Below, one piece after another: positions 34,305 through 43,754 of a stretch of 64,000 bases of DNA (the stretch's first letter is position 1; the number at the start of each line of letters is the position of its first letter). The notes below the pieces were generated by a model. That model ran no database searches, was not told the DNA's origin, and saw nothing but the letters and a program-made list of their open reading frames with translations. The translations under genes were made by a program, and so were the position numbers. Source of the stretch: Bryobacterales bacterium (lineage in GTDB: Bacteria > Acidobacteriota > Terriglobia > Bryobacterales > Bryobacteraceae); assembly GCA_016789905.1 (NCBI GenBank), contig JAEUQC010000130.1, forward strand, positions 62,001 to 126,000. Direction: 5' to 3'.

Positions 34305-34807
34305 AAGAAAACAGTGGTGTGCAGATCGCCATTAGCGCTGCGGGCGTATTCGGGCACCTCTCCCCAGCGCGTGTAGCCCAGCGAATCACACAGCTTTTCG
34401 GCCTCGCCTCCCAATCGCGTGTCCATCAGAAGGAGGGTAATGCCGCGGGCTTCGGCCGCGCGTTCCAGCGCGGCCAACAGGGCACGGGCGATGCCCCGGC
34501 GCCGGGCCCGGCGGTGGACGAAGAGCTTTCCCGCCTCCGCGCGATGCCGGCCGTTGGCGCGCATCTCCGGGAAGAGCTGAACGGCACCCAGAATTTCGCC
34601 GCCCTCCCGTTCGACGATCAGTTCCCGTTCGCCGGCCGCGATGGCGGCGGCAACGGTATGCCAATAGGCGGTTGCCTCCGCCACTCCCAGCGGGGGGAGC
34701 CAGCCAATGGAGGCGCCGCTATCGACGGCGTCGATGAGTAGTTCCACCAGGGAGGGAAGAAACTCCTTCACCTGGGACGGAGCGAGAGTGACGATGTCGC
34801 GTGGCAA
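34265..34807 (-). CDS. GNAT-family N-acetyltransferase
   Basis: 180 residues. The acetyl-CoA binding motif is read as KLFVHRRARRRGIARALL (pattern Q/RxxGxG/A), preceded by a strand REGGEILGAVQLF and followed by LLLMDTRLGGEAEKLCDSLGYT. It would acetylate an amine of unknown identity. It ends 40 bases inside the convergent methyltransferase gene. The nucleotide-sugar dehydrogenase gene follows six bases after the stop on the same strand. Confidence 0.85.
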   Translation of the reverse strand: MPRDIVTLAPSQVKEFLPSLVELLIDAVDSGASIGWLPPLGVAEATAYWHTVAAAIAAGERELIVEREGGEILGAVQLFPEMRANGRHRAEAGKLFVHRRARRRGIARALLAALERAAEARGITLLLMDTRLGGEAEKLCDSLGYTRWGEVPEYARSANGDLHTTVFFYRRLVNTKVPKK

Positions 34808-34813
34808 ACGATT

Positions 34814-36118
34814 CTAGAGCCGGACGATCTTATCCGACTGCAGACCTTTGAGCGCGTTCCGGGTGTCGACTATCAGCTTGGAAGCCGCCAGCACTTCCGG
34901 ATACTGGAAGTCGCGATGATCGGTGACGACGACGACACAATCGGCCGCCCTGCAACCTTCGGCAACGCCAATGGCTTCCAGATTCTGCCCTTCATGTTTC
35001 AGGTCGCCGACGTAAGGGTCACTGTAGCTGACGGTGGCGCCGCGCTGCTGCAGCAAGTGGATGATATCTAGCGCCGGGGATTCGCGCACATCGTCGATAT
35101 TCTTCTTGTAAGCTACGCCGAGCACGTGGATGCGAGAACCCTTGACTGATTTGGAATGTTCATTCAGCGCGCTCTGGATCTTGTCCACGACAAAATGCGG
35201 CATCTGTCCGTTGACGTAGCCGGCCAGCTCAATGAACCGCGCCTCAATACCCGCCTGGCGGGTTTTCCAGCTCAAATAGAAAGGATCGATGGGGATGCAG
35301 TGGCCGCCCAGGCCGGGACCGGGGTAGAAAGGCATGAAGCCGAAGGGCTTTGTCGCCGCGGCGTCAATCACTTCCCAAACATTGATCTTCATGCGATCGC
35401 ACATGAGCGCCAATTCGTTCACCATGCCGATGTTGATCATCCGGAAGGTGTTTTCCAGCAGCTTCACCATCTCCGCGACGCTGGTGGAACTCACCGGCAC
35501 CACGGTTTCGAGCGACTGCGAATAGAATTGCCGGCCGAGTTCGGTACACTCCGGCGTCATGCCGCCGACGACCTTTGGGATATTAAACGTCTGGAAGTTC
35601 GGATTGCCCGGGTCCACGCGTTCCGGAGAGAAGCAGAGGAAGAAGTCCACACCGCATTTCAACCCGCTCTTTTCAAGCATCGGCAGCAGCAGTTCGTCGG
35701 TGGTGCCGGGGTACGTGGTGGATTCGAGAATGATAAGCATTCCCGGGTGCAAATACTTGGCGATTTGCTCCGTGGCAGCGACGATATAGGACATGTCCGG
35801 GTCCTTCGTCTTGCGCAGCGGTGTAGGGACACAGATGTTAATGGTGTCCACTTTCGCGATTTCGGAAAAATCGGTGGTGGCAGACAGCGTGCCAGCCTTG
35901 ACCAGGGGCCCAAGAATCTCCGTGGGCACGTCCTGAATGTAGGATTCACCGCGGTTCAGCGTGTCTACTTTTCCCTGGGTGACGTCAAAACCGATGACAG
36001 GCAGCCCGGCGCGGGCAAATTCAACCGCCAGGGGCAGGCCGACGTACCCCAAGCCGACGATGCCGGAAACGGCGGTTTTGTTCTGGATCTTGTTCGCTAG
36101 CGCGTCAAAATGACTCAT
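34814..36118 (-). CDS. UDP-N-acetyl-sugar 6-dehydrogenase (WbpA/WecC-like)
   Basis: 434 residues. N-terminal NAD-binding Rossmann motif GLGYVGLPLAVEFARAG; central dimerisation helix; catalytic Cys274 in GGHCIPIDPFYLSWK, which is the form typical of UDP-GlcNAc or UDP-ManNAc dehydrogenases rather than UDP-glucose ones. It oxidises C6 of a UDP-N-acetylhexosamine to a uronic acid for surface polysaccharide. The gene is between the GNAT gene and dapF, all on the minus strand. Confidence 0.9.
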   Translation of the reverse strand: MSHFDALANKIQNKTAVSGIVGLGYVGLPLAVEFARAGLPVIGFDVTQGKVDTLNRGESYIQDVPTEILGPLVKAGTLSATTDFSEIAKVDTINICVPTPLRKTKDPDMSYIVAATEQIAKYLHPGMLIILESTTYPGTTDELLLPMLEKSGLKCGVDFFLCFSPERVDPGNPNFQTFNIPKVVGGMTPECTELGRQFYSQSLETVVPVSSTSVAEMVKLLENTFRMINIGMVNELALMCDRMKINVWEVIDAAATKPFGFMPFYPGPGLGGHCIPIDPFYLSWKTRQAGIEARFIELAGYVNGQMPHFVVDKIQSALNEHSKSVKGSRIHVLGVAYKKNIDDVRESPALDIIHLLQQRGATVSYSDPYVGDLKHEGQNLEAIGVAEGCRAADCVVVVTDHRDFQYPEVLAASKLIVDTRNALKGLQSDKIVRL

Positions 36119-36133
36119 TGGATGCAGTTCGTC

Positions 36134-36949
36134 CTATAGGTAGTATCGGCCGGTGGCGGTGATTTCAGCAGGGCCGTTCATCATCACGTCGCTATCGTTA
36201 GCCGGCCAGCGGAATTCGAGCGGCCCGGCAGGGGTGCGAACGGTGAGATGCCGCCCGGTGAAGCCGCGAAGGATGGTGGCCACCGCTGCGCCGGTGGAAC
36301 CGGTGCCGGAGCTCATGGTTTCGCCCACACCGCGTTCGAAGAAGAGCACGTCGATATTGAGGCCGTCGGCGGCCTTCACGAACGAGACGTTGGTGCGGTT
36401 CGGAAAGCGCGGATGGCGTTCGATGGCGGCGCCGACGGCGCGCCAATCGAAGTCAAAATTCTCAACGAAGACCGCGCATTGGGGGTTGCCCACCCAAAGG
36501 ATGGTGCAATCGTAGATGTCGTCGCCGACGGCAAGCGCGCAGCGGGCGTCGCCGGGCTCCACCTTTGGCTGGCCCATGTTCATCTCGTAGGAAAACAGAT
36601 TGCCGCTGCGTTCAAGCAAGCGCAGGTGCTTGACGCCGCCGCCGGTGGCAATGCGGATTTCCTGTTTGGCGTAGCCGTTGGCCATGGCGAAGGCGGCGGC
36701 GCAGCGGGTGCCGTTTCCGGACATCTCCACTTCGCCGCCATCGGGGTTGAAGAGGCGAATGCGGAGGTCGGCGCCTTCGGGGGGCGAGTGGAGGGGGGAA
36801 ACGAGCAGCCAGCCGTCGGCGCCGACGCCGGTGTGCCGGTCGCAGATGGCGATGGCGGCTTCAGCAAGATCGCTGGCCGGGGCTGTGTCGGCCCAGGTCA
36901 ATAAAAAGTCGTTTCGCGCGCCGTGCGCCTTCGTAAAGGGGATTTCCAT
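36134..36949 (-). CDS. dapF: Diaminopimelate epimerase family protein with Ser at second catalytic Cys position
   Basis: 271 residues. It would convert LL- to meso-diaminopimelate for lysine and peptidoglycan. Two-fold symmetric DapF fold with the first catalytic cysteine Cys83 in SGNGTRC; the second half reads ERGVGETMSSGTGS, where the position of the usual catalytic Cys (second in the pair before GTG) is Ser214. All other motifs (NDF near residue 13, FNPDGGEVEMSGNG, NPQCAVFVE) are intact. Whether it is still an epimerase is not clear; the related proline racemase group includes dehydratases with a Cys/Thr pair. Confidence 0.85.
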   Translation of the reverse strand: MEIPFTKAHGARNDFLLTWADTAPASDLAEAAIAICDRHTGVGADGWLLVSPLHSPPEGADLRIRLFNPDGGEVEMSGNGTRCAAAFAMANGYAKQEIRIATGGGVKHLRLLERSGNLFSYEMNMGQPKVEPGDARCALAVGDDIYDCTILWVGNPQCAVFVENFDFDWRAVGAAIERHPRFPNRTNVSFVKAADGLNIDVLFFERGVGETMSSGTGSTGAAVATILRGFTGRHLTVRTPAGPLEFRWPANDSDVMMNGPAEITATGRYYL

Positions 36950-36958
36950 ACCGGGTGT

Positions 36959-38530
36959 TCAGTGTGCCACGCGACGCCAGATTTCAATAGGCGCCGCGCC
37001 TTTCGTCTCCACCATTTTCACACGGCGGTAGCGTGGGTTACTCGACGTGTAGACAAGCATGCCGCGGGAGAGCGGATCGCCCTGGATGGTTACCACCCAT
37101 TCCTGCCACAAGAAGACCTCCGGGCGGAGGATGATGGCCTGGAAGTACAATCCATCGCCGTCGTGCACCACTTCTTCCAAGCGGATGCCGGCTTCGCGGA
37201 AAATCTCTGTTTGATCGCCGAAATGGGCGACAATGCCGCGGCCGGGGACGTATTGCCCGCGCAGAAAGTTGGCCGCTTCCCGGGTCCATTCGCGCCGGGC
37301 GGCCGAGTTCACCTGGGACTCCTTCCAGGTGATCCAGTTTTCCTGTTTCGGATAGGCCAGCCACGGACAGATGCCGATGAACACCACGAGAGCCGTTGCG
37401 ATGCGCCGGCTGCCGAAGGGCAGGACGGCTGGAATGGCGGCGGCGGCGAGCGCGGCCAGGGGAAGCACAATCATGCCGTAACGGGTGTTGTAGTAGCCGT
37501 GGGGCGGCAGTTGCGGCACGTGGATTTCGGCGCCCGACCCTTGCATACTGAGCACAAAGAAGGCCGGGCCAAGGGCGAGGAAAAAGAGCGGCCACCAAAC
37601 GCGGCGCGCAAGCGCGGCCAAAAGCCCCAGCCCCCCCAGCGCCAGCAACGGAAGGCCAGTGAACAGGCGTGCGGCGGCGGCGTAGTATTGGGCGGCCACC
37701 AGCGGGTGGCCTTCGGTGGGGGCCGGGCCGTAGCCTTTGGCCAACCCTTGCTGGTAAATCCATTTGGCCGATCCGACGCCGCGATAAAAATCGAGCGGAT
37801 CGCCGTGGAAAACAAAGTTGTGCCCCAGCCAATAGAGCGGGCCGGCGGAGGCGATGAGCCCGACAACGAACCCGGCACGGCGGTCCCGCCAGAAGAAATA
37901 GAGCACCACGAAGGGGATGAGCATCCAGCCTTCGTAGCGGGTCATATTGGCGGTCAGCAGGCCAAAACCGGCGAGCCAGGCCTTCTGGCGTAGCGAGGCG
38001 TAGAGCGTCAATAGCACCGAACACGCGAAAATCGCTTCCGTCATGGCCAGCGACTGCAGGTAGAGCATGTTCGGGTTCAACGCGAACAGCAGCACGGCTG
38101 TCCACCCGGCCCATTCGCATTCCAGCGTATCGCGGGCGATGAGGTAGAGAAGCAGCCCGGCGCAAATGAAACAAATGGCGCTGGGGATTGAGCCGGCAAG
38201 GCCGGACTGCCAGAGCGAATCAACCCTGGCGAAGGGAAGCATCAGCAAATGCGGCAGCGGTAGCCAGACGGTGCCAATCTGTTCGTAGCCCGGTGTGCGG
38301 CCGTCGAGGATGCGCCGCGCGATGTTCAGATGCGCGGCCGCGTCGCCCCACCAATGCAGATAGCCCTGGCGCCAGAAGTAGAGCACGGCCAGGGCGGAAG
38401 CGGTTACCAGGAACAGCAAAACCTTCCAAGGCACAGCGGCGCCGGCCGGGGAGAATCCCCTCCTTGCCGGCCGGCGGCCCGCGGGGCGCTTAGAAGTCGG
38501 TGAACTTTTTGAACTCTTGGAAGCGGGCAT
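36959..38530 (-). CDS. Membrane glycosyltransferase-like protein (GT-C/ArnT-type fold)
   Basis: 523 residues from ATG 38530. About eleven hydrophobic segments; an acidic HWWGDAAAHLNIARRILDG loop lies after the first transmembrane segment, like the Asp/Glu loop of GT-C enzymes that use lipid-phosphate sugars. A soluble C-terminal region (about 400-523) follows. The N-terminus is very rich in Lys and Arg. It starts within the end of the PfkB gene (41-base overlap), suggesting one operon with it and dapF. Confidence 0.6.
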   Translation of the reverse strand: MPASKSSKSSPTSKRPAGRRPARRGFSPAGAAVPWKVLLFLVTASALAVLYFWRQGYLHWWGDAAAHLNIARRILDGRTPGYEQIGTVWLPLPHLLMLPFARVDSLWQSGLAGSIPSAICFICAGLLLYLIARDTLECEWAGWTAVLLFALNPNMLYLQSLAMTEAIFACSVLLTLYASLRQKAWLAGFGLLTANMTRYEGWMLIPFVVLYFFWRDRRAGFVVGLIASAGPLYWLGHNFVFHGDPLDFYRGVGSAKWIYQQGLAKGYGPAPTEGHPLVAAQYYAAAARLFTGLPLLALGGLGLLAALARRVWWPLFFLALGPAFFVLSMQGSGAEIHVPQLPPHGYYNTRYGMIVLPLAALAAAAIPAVLPFGSRRIATALVVFIGICPWLAYPKQENWITWKESQVNSAARREWTREAANFLRGQYVPGRGIVAHFGDQTEIFREAGIRLEEVVHDGDGLYFQAIILRPEVFLWQEWVVTIQGDPLSRGMLVYTSSNPRYRRVKMVETKGAAPIEIWRRVAH

Positions 38531-39407
38531 CAATCTCCGCGCGCGTCAAAGTACGGAATCGGTCCACGCCAAAGCGTTCACAGCAGAAGCTGCCCATCAC
38601 GCTGCCATAGATGACGGCGCGGGACAGCTCGCGGCGATCGATATGGCCTTGGCCGAGGTCGATTCCCTGCTGGGCGAGATACCCATTGAAGCCGCCGGCA
38701 AAGCAATCGCCGGCGCCGGTGGGGTCGTACACCTCTTCCAGCAGGTAGCCGGGAACAATGAAGTAGTCATCGCCGCGGAACAGCATGGCGCCGTATTCGC
38801 CGCGCTTGATGACGACCGTGTTAGGGCCCATCTCCTGGATGACGCGGGCGGCTTTACGGAGATTGTTTTCGCCGGAAAGCAGGCGGGCCTCGCCGTCATT
38901 GATCAGCAGGAAGTCCCAGCCCTTGAGCGTCTGCAGCAGCTCTTCGCGGGCGATGTTGATCCACAGATTCATGGTGTCGCCGCCGGTAATGCGGGGCTGC
39001 TTCATCTGGGCGCGGACGTTGCGTTGCAGCGTCGGCTGGATGTTGCCGAGCAGAAGGTATTCGGCATCCTTATAGGACTCGGGCAGTTTGGGTTCAAAGT
39101 GCTCGAAGACGTTCAGATCGGTGACTAGCGTGTCGCGGTCGTTCATGTCGGCCGAATACACGCCTTTCCAGAAAAACGTCTTGCCGGCGGCACGTTCCAG
39201 GCCCGCGAGGTCTACGCCGCGGGAAGCCAGCAGGTCCGTATCTTCCTGGGCGAAATCCTCGCCGACCACGGCGACGATTTTGACTGGGGTGAAATAGCTC
39301 GCGGCGAGCGCGATATAAGTGCAGGAACCGCCGAGCATTCGCTCGACCTTCCCGTGCGGGGTTTCGACGCCGTCATACGCGACGGAGCCAACGACGACAA
39401 TGGGCAT
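38490..39407 (-). CDS. PfkB-family sugar/nucleoside kinase
   Basis: 305 residues. N-terminal MPIVVVGSVAYDGVETP and GGSCTYIALAASYF, C-terminal PfkB signature DPTGAGDCFAGGF with catalytic Asp. The family includes ribokinase, adenosine kinase and ADP-dependent glucokinase; the exact sugar is not evident. It is the first gene of a minus-strand operon reaching dapF and the GT-C-like protein. Confidence 0.85.
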   Translation of the reverse strand: MPIVVVGSVAYDGVETPHGKVERMLGGSCTYIALAASYFTPVKIVAVVGEDFAQEDTDLLASRGVDLAGLERAAGKTFFWKGVYSADMNDRDTLVTDLNVFEHFEPKLPESYKDAEYLLLGNIQPTLQRNVRAQMKQPRITGGDTMNLWINIAREELLQTLKGWDFLLINDGEARLLSGENNLRKAARVIQEMGPNTVVIKRGEYGAMLFRGDDYFIVPGYLLEEVYDPTGAGDCFAGGFNGYLAQQGIDLGQGHIDRRELSRAVIYGSVMGSFCCERFGVDRFRTLTRAEIDARFQEFKKFTDF

Positions 39408-39446
39408 TATTCCATTCTAGCCGTGCGGCGCGCCGCCGCGCCGGAA

Positions 39447-40487
39447 CTAGCTGACGGGGAACTCTTTGGGGATGAGGCCGGCGGCTTTGAGTTCGCTCCA
39501 AACCGGGGCGGGAACGTGGGCTTCGCGGATGAGGCGCATAGTCTCCACCAGTCGCGCTGGGGTGCCGGTGGCGGTGACGATCTGCGTCACCGATTCTGGA
39601 AAATGTGCCACCAGCAAACCGGCGACGGCGGCGGCCAGATGGAGCAGCGGCGTGGAACCGCAGATGCGGTAGAAGCGCGACATGAGCGCCCGTTCCTCGG
39701 CGTTGGCCACCTCGTAGTTGTACAAGAACGGCGGCGCGGTAAGCGGATCTTCGGTGAGAGTGAACGCCTGGCCGTAGTTGATGCCCATGAGCGTGATCTG
39801 GAATTTTTGCTCGCGGCTTTGCGCAATGACAGGCAGAAGCTGATCGAGGATGGCAGGGCAGAACGTGATGCCGGCGTAATCGAGCGTGCCGGGTTCCTCC
39901 GTAACGAAGCGATTGACGAAGCCCGGCTCTTTGATGCCGAGGCCGATGCGTTCGATGAAGCCGCTGCGCTTGGCCTTCTTCAGGAATTCGACGGCCGGGC
40001 GGATATCTTTTTCCCAAACGAGGCCAACCTGCTTTTCCATGTCGGGCGGGTCGTGCAGGGCGACCCCGGCGAGGCTGGCGCCGCCATACTCGATGCGTTC
40101 GCGGCAGATCTGCTGTTCGACGGCGGTTGGGGAGGTGTCCCATTTATCGGTCAGCCCGTGGTAGCGCGCGGGCGTGCCTTGCAGGGAAAGCTCCGGCTGG
40201 TGCTCCTTGGCGTCCACGGAGAGGCCGAGGTAGCGGAGGCACTTGGTCTGCAGGCGGACGGAGTTGGGGTCGATGTGAAGGGCTTCGAGAGCCTGGCCGA
40301 ACTGCAGGGTGGCGCGGTAGAGCACCGCGGAATCGAATGTGCGAATTCCCTGCTCCCAAGCGGTCTTTACCATCGGAACCACATGCTTTTCCACAATGAC
40401 CGGGCCGCCGCCGGGCGCCGGGCCAAAACCGAAGCGGTGGCATCCGAACACGAACTTATCAGCGGAGATTTCTCGATTGGCAGACAT
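39447..40487 (-). CDS. Aldo/keto reductase-like protein
   Basis: 346 residues from ATG 40487 (a GTG nine bases earlier is possible). TIM-barrel aldo/keto reductase pattern: WEQGIRTFDSAVLYRATLQFGQ supplies Asp and Tyr, LQTKC the Lys, and VALHDP the His. The FDSAVLY form is a little off the usual FDTAxxY. It ends 39 bases before the PfkB start on the same strand, so may be cotranscribed. Substrate unknown. Confidence 0.7.
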   Translation of the reverse strand: MSANREISADKFVFGCHRFGFGPAPGGGPVIVEKHVVPMVKTAWEQGIRTFDSAVLYRATLQFGQALEALHIDPNSVRLQTKCLRYLGLSVDAKEHQPELSLQGTPARYHGLTDKWDTSPTAVEQQICRERIEYGGASLAGVALHDPPDMEKQVGLVWEKDIRPAVEFLKKAKRSGFIERIGLGIKEPGFVNRFVTEEPGTLDYAGITFCPAILDQLLPVIAQSREQKFQITLMGINYGQAFTLTEDPLTAPPFLYNYEVANAEERALMSRFYRICGSTPLLHLAAAVAGLLVAHFPESVTQIVTATGTPARLVETMRLIREAHVPAPVWSELKAAGLIPKEFPVS

Positions 40488-40556
40488 GGAGTCCACTAGG
40501 ATATCAAGGGCGCGGAATAGTAGGGCGCGCGGCGGGCCTGATACAATACCATCGCC

Positions 40557-42350
40557 ATGCCGAAAGCGCTTACTATTGCTATTTTCGCGTTAACCGTCTC
40601 CGCCGCCGTGCCGCGGCCGGAGCTTCCCCAGCCGCAGTTCGCCCGTCCGGAGTGGCAGACGTTGAATGGGGAATGGGAGTTTGAGTTTGACGACGCCAAC
40701 GCGGGCCTCCGCGAGAACTGGGCGGCGACGAAGAAGGCGCTCACGCGCAAGATCACCGTGCCCTACGCATTTGAAACAAAGCTTTCGGGCATCGGCGATA
40801 CAAGTTTCCATCCATGGGTCTGGTATCGCCGCGCGGTGCAGATGCCGGCCAACTGGGCCGGCCGGCGGGTGTTGCTGCACTTCGGGGCTGTCGACTACCG
40901 GGCGATGATCTGGGTGAATGGGCGGCTGGGCGGGCAGCACGAGGGCGGGCATGTACCGATTAAGGTGGACATCACGGATTTTCTGAGTGGCACGGGGCCG
41001 CAGGCAATCGTCGTGCGCGCCGAGGACCCGCCGGAGGACCGCTACATTCCGCGCGGTAAACAGTACTGGATGCCGCAAAGCCGGGGGATTTTCTATACGC
41101 GGACGACGGGCATCTGGCAGCCGGTATGGCTGGAAGCGACCGGGGCGAGCTATCTGGACAAGCTGCGGACGCAGGCCCAGAACGATGGGCACGTGGTGTT
41201 CAACACGAAGATCGCGCGGGCGACGGCCGGGCTGACGCTCCATGCGACAGTGAAGTTCCGCGACCGCGTGGTGACGAGCGGATCTGCAGCGGCCACCGGC
41301 GAGCGCGCGAGCCTGGGGCTGTATGTCAACGATCCGGTGAAGTGGAACATCGGCCAGGGCAACCTGTACGACGTGGAGTTTGAACTGCGCAAGGGCGCCG
41401 AGGTGCTGGACCGCGTGACTTCTTACTATGGCTACCGGTCGATCTTGATTGAGAACGGCCGATTCCATTTGAACGGCCGCCCGACGTATTTGAAAACGGT
41501 GCTGGACCAGGGCTACTGGATGGAATCGACGATCACGCCGCCCTCCGATGAGGCGATCAAGTACGACATCAAAATGACCATGGACATGGGCTTCAACGGG
41601 GCGCGAAAGCACCAGAAGCTGGAGGATCCGCGGTTCCTGTACTGGGCCGACAAGATGGGCTTCCTGGTGTCGAGCGAGATGGCGAACGCGTACCTTTACG
41701 ATGAGGATTACGCGGCCCGATTCACCCGCGAGTGGATTGAGGCCGTGGAACGTGATGTGAACCATCCATCGATTGTGATGTGGATCCCGATCAACGAATC
41801 CTGGGGCGTGAGCGACGTTTCCGATCCACGGCAGACGCAACACTTGAAGGCGCTCTATCACCTGACGAAGTCGCTGGACCCGACGCGGCCCGTGATTGAT
41901 AACGACGGCTGGGAGCACACCGATGTCACCGATTTATTCGGTATTCACGATTATTCGGCGCGCGGCGAGCGGCTGGTGGAAAAGTACAGCGTACTGAGCC
42001 AAAAGGTGTTTGATTTTCCGGGGAACGGAAGGGCAGCGCTGGCGCCGGGGTTTAAGTACAACGGGTCGCCGGTGTTTCTGAGCGAGTTTGGCGGGATTGC
42101 GTATCCGATGCCGGGTTCCCCGGTGCCGGCCGATGCGTGGGGCTACGCCGGGGTGGAGAAATCGCCGGAGGCGGCGTTGGAACGGTTGCGCAGCTTGTAT
42201 GTGGGCATCGCGAAGATCCCGCAAATCATGGGCATCTGCTACACCCAATTGACCGATGTGGAGCAGGAGATCAACGGTCTGCTAACGTATGACCGGAAGC
42301 CGAAGTTCGATGTGAAGACCATTCGGGAGATTAACGGGCTGTTGCAATGA
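40557..42350 (+). CDS. Glycoside hydrolase family 2-type enzyme, exported
   Basis: 597 residues. Signal peptide (MPKALTIAIFALTVSA). Domain order: N-terminal sugar-binding jelly-roll (about 30-180), Ig-like domain (about 195-300), then TIM barrel. The acid/base Glu is in WIPINESWG and the nucleophile Glu in FLSEFGG. GH2 enzymes cleave beta-galactosides, glucuronides or mannosides; the exact one cannot be told. It overlaps the next gene by four bases and diverges from the aldo/keto reductase gene. Confidence 0.8.
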   Translation: MPKALTIAIFALTVSAAVPRPELPQPQFARPEWQTLNGEWEFEFDDANAGLRENWAATKKALTRKITVPYAFETKLSGIGDTSFHPWVWYRRAVQMPANWAGRRVLLHFGAVDYRAMIWVNGRLGGQHEGGHVPIKVDITDFLSGTGPQAIVVRAEDPPEDRYIPRGKQYWMPQSRGIFYTRTTGIWQPVWLEATGASYLDKLRTQAQNDGHVVFNTKIARATAGLTLHATVKFRDRVVTSGSAAATGERASLGLYVNDPVKWNIGQGNLYDVEFELRKGAEVLDRVTSYYGYRSILIENGRFHLNGRPTYLKTVLDQGYWMESTITPPSDEAIKYDIKMTMDMGFNGARKHQKLEDPRFLYWADKMGFLVSSEMANAYLYDEDYAARFTREWIEAVERDVNHPSIVMWIPINESWGVSDVSDPRQTQHLKALYHLTKSLDPTRPVIDNDGWEHTDVTDLFGIHDYSARGERLVEKYSVLSQKVFDFPGNGRAALAPGFKYNGSPVFLSEFGGIAYPMPGSPVPADAWGYAGVEKSPEAALERLRSLYVGIAKIPQIMGICYTQLTDVEQEINGLLTYDRKPKFDVKTIREINGLLQ

Positions 42351-42985
42351 GTCTGCTGCAGGTATTGGCGTTGACGGCGGTGAGCGCGCTGGTTGTGGAT
42401 GACGACGGCGCGCCGCTGGAGGGTGTGGCCGTGGCGGGGATCGATAGCGACCGATGGACGGTCACGGCGGCCGATGGACGGTTCAAGGGCAGTTCCAGTT
42501 CGCCGCGATTGGCGTTCCGGAAGGCGGGGTACCAGACCGTGATCGTGAAACCGGCGGAGGGTATGGTGATAGTGATGCCGTCCGCCGCGGCGCCAGCCAT
42601 TACAAGGTGCCGTTGGGAAAGGAACTGGGACGGCACACGTTTCGAGTTACCTGGCAATGGCGGGCGAGAATTTCACGACGTGGACTACAGCGGCCGAAGC
42701 TACGAAGTGAAAACCGCCACCGGGCGCCACTACCTCCAGCACGGGCACGGGCCGCTCTGGTCGTTTGGGAATCCAGAAGAAAGCGATCTTCGCAAGTCCG
42801 TCGAATATGAGGAAACCCGCTACAAAGACGGAGTAACCAGGGCACGCGGCACCCTGCCCGACGGCACTCGATGGCGGTTCCTGGGCCTCTTCGGCGAAAC
42901 AATCAGCTACGCCACCAAAGATGCCGAAGCAGCGCGGAAACTGGACGCGATCTTCGACGCCGCCTGCGTGGCCAAGCCCGATTGA
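42347..42985 (+). CDS. Carboxypeptidase-regulatory-domain-like protein
   Basis: 212 residues; its ATG overlaps the GH2 stop (ATGA), so it is translationally coupled. The first 75 residues resemble a carboxypeptidase-regulatory/transthyretin fold (ALVVDDDGAPLEGVAVAG, then DGRFKGSSSSPRLAFRKAGYQTV). The remainder (about 90-212) is unassigned, with three Arg/Trp-rich beta stretches. A putative short signal is present (LLQVLALTAVSALV). It may be exported with the GH2 enzyme; function unknown. Confidence 0.5.
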   Translation: MSLLQVLALTAVSALVVDDDGAPLEGVAVAGIDSDRWTVTAADGRFKGSSSSPRLAFRKAGYQTVIVKPAEGMVIVMPSAAAPAITRCRWERNWDGTRFELPGNGGREFHDVDYSGRSYEVKTATGRHYLQHGHGPLWSFGNPEESDLRKSVEYEETRYKDGVTRARGTLPDGTRWRFLGLFGETISYATKDAEAARKLDAIFDAACVAKPD

Positions 42986-42991
42986 AACGGA

Positions 42992-43735
42992 CTACTTCTT
43001 AACCGGTTCGTCGCGCTCCACCTTACCATCGCGAAGGAAAACGATGCGGTGGGCGTGCATGGCGATATCGTGTTCGTGGGTAACCAGAATGATGGTGTTG
43101 CCGGCCTGGTAGAGGCGTTCGAACAGGGCCATAATTTCGATACCGGTGGCGGAATCGAGCGCGCCGGTCGGTTCGTCGGCCAGCAGAATCGACGGCCGGG
43201 TAACCAGGGCGCGAGCGATGGCCACGCGCTGTCGCTGACCGCCGGAAAGCTCGTTCGGCTTATGGTACATGCGCTTTTCGAGATCCACCTGGCGCAGGGC
43301 TTCCCGGGCGCGGGCAATGCGTTCATCGGCATGGACGCCGGCGTAAATCAGCGGGAGTTCGACGTTATGGAGCGCGGTGGCGCGGGGCAACAGGTTAAAC
43401 GTCTGGAAAACGAACCCCACCTCTTTGTTGCGGATGTGGGCAAGTTGATCGTCGTCCATGGATGAGACCAGATTGCCATTGATGAAATAATCGCCGCTGG
43501 TTGGAGTATCGAGGCAGCCGATGAGGTTCATCAGCGTGGATTTGCCGGAACCGGAAGGGCCCATAATGGCAACATATTCGCCCTTGCGAATCTCAAAAGA
43601 GATGCCGGAGCAGGCGTTAATGGTCTGGTCGCCCATCTGGTAGGTTTTCCAGAGATCTTCGGTGCGGATGATGATGCCTTGGCGGCGGAGTTCTTCTCCC
43701 CGAGCCTGCGCGCTGAGTTGGGCTGCCTGTGCCAT
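42992..43735 (-). CDS. ABC transporter ATPase (MacB/LolD-like)
   Basis: 247 residues. Walker A GPSGSGKST at 59-67, signature LSGGQRQRVAIARAL, Walker B ILLADEPTGALD and a switch His in LVTHEHD. It belongs to the class that powers MacB, LolCDE or FtsEX complexes: lipoprotein export or drug/peptide efflux. The upstream gene is a periplasmic adaptor of the MacA type. No permease gene follows in the window. Confidence 0.9.
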   Translation of the reverse strand: MAQAAQLSAQARGEELRRQGIIIRTEDLWKTYQMGDQTINACSGISFEIRKGEYVAIMGPSGSGKSTLMNLIGCLDTPTSGDYFINGNLVSSMDDDQLAHIRNKEVGFVFQTFNLLPRATALHNVELPLIYAGVHADERIARAREALRQVDLEKRMYHKPNELSGGQRQRVAIARALVTRPSILLADEPTGALDSATGIEIMALFERLYQAGNTIILVTHEHDIAMHAHRIVFLRDGKVERDEPVKK

Positions 43736-43754
43736 GTTTGTGTGTTCGAAACCC

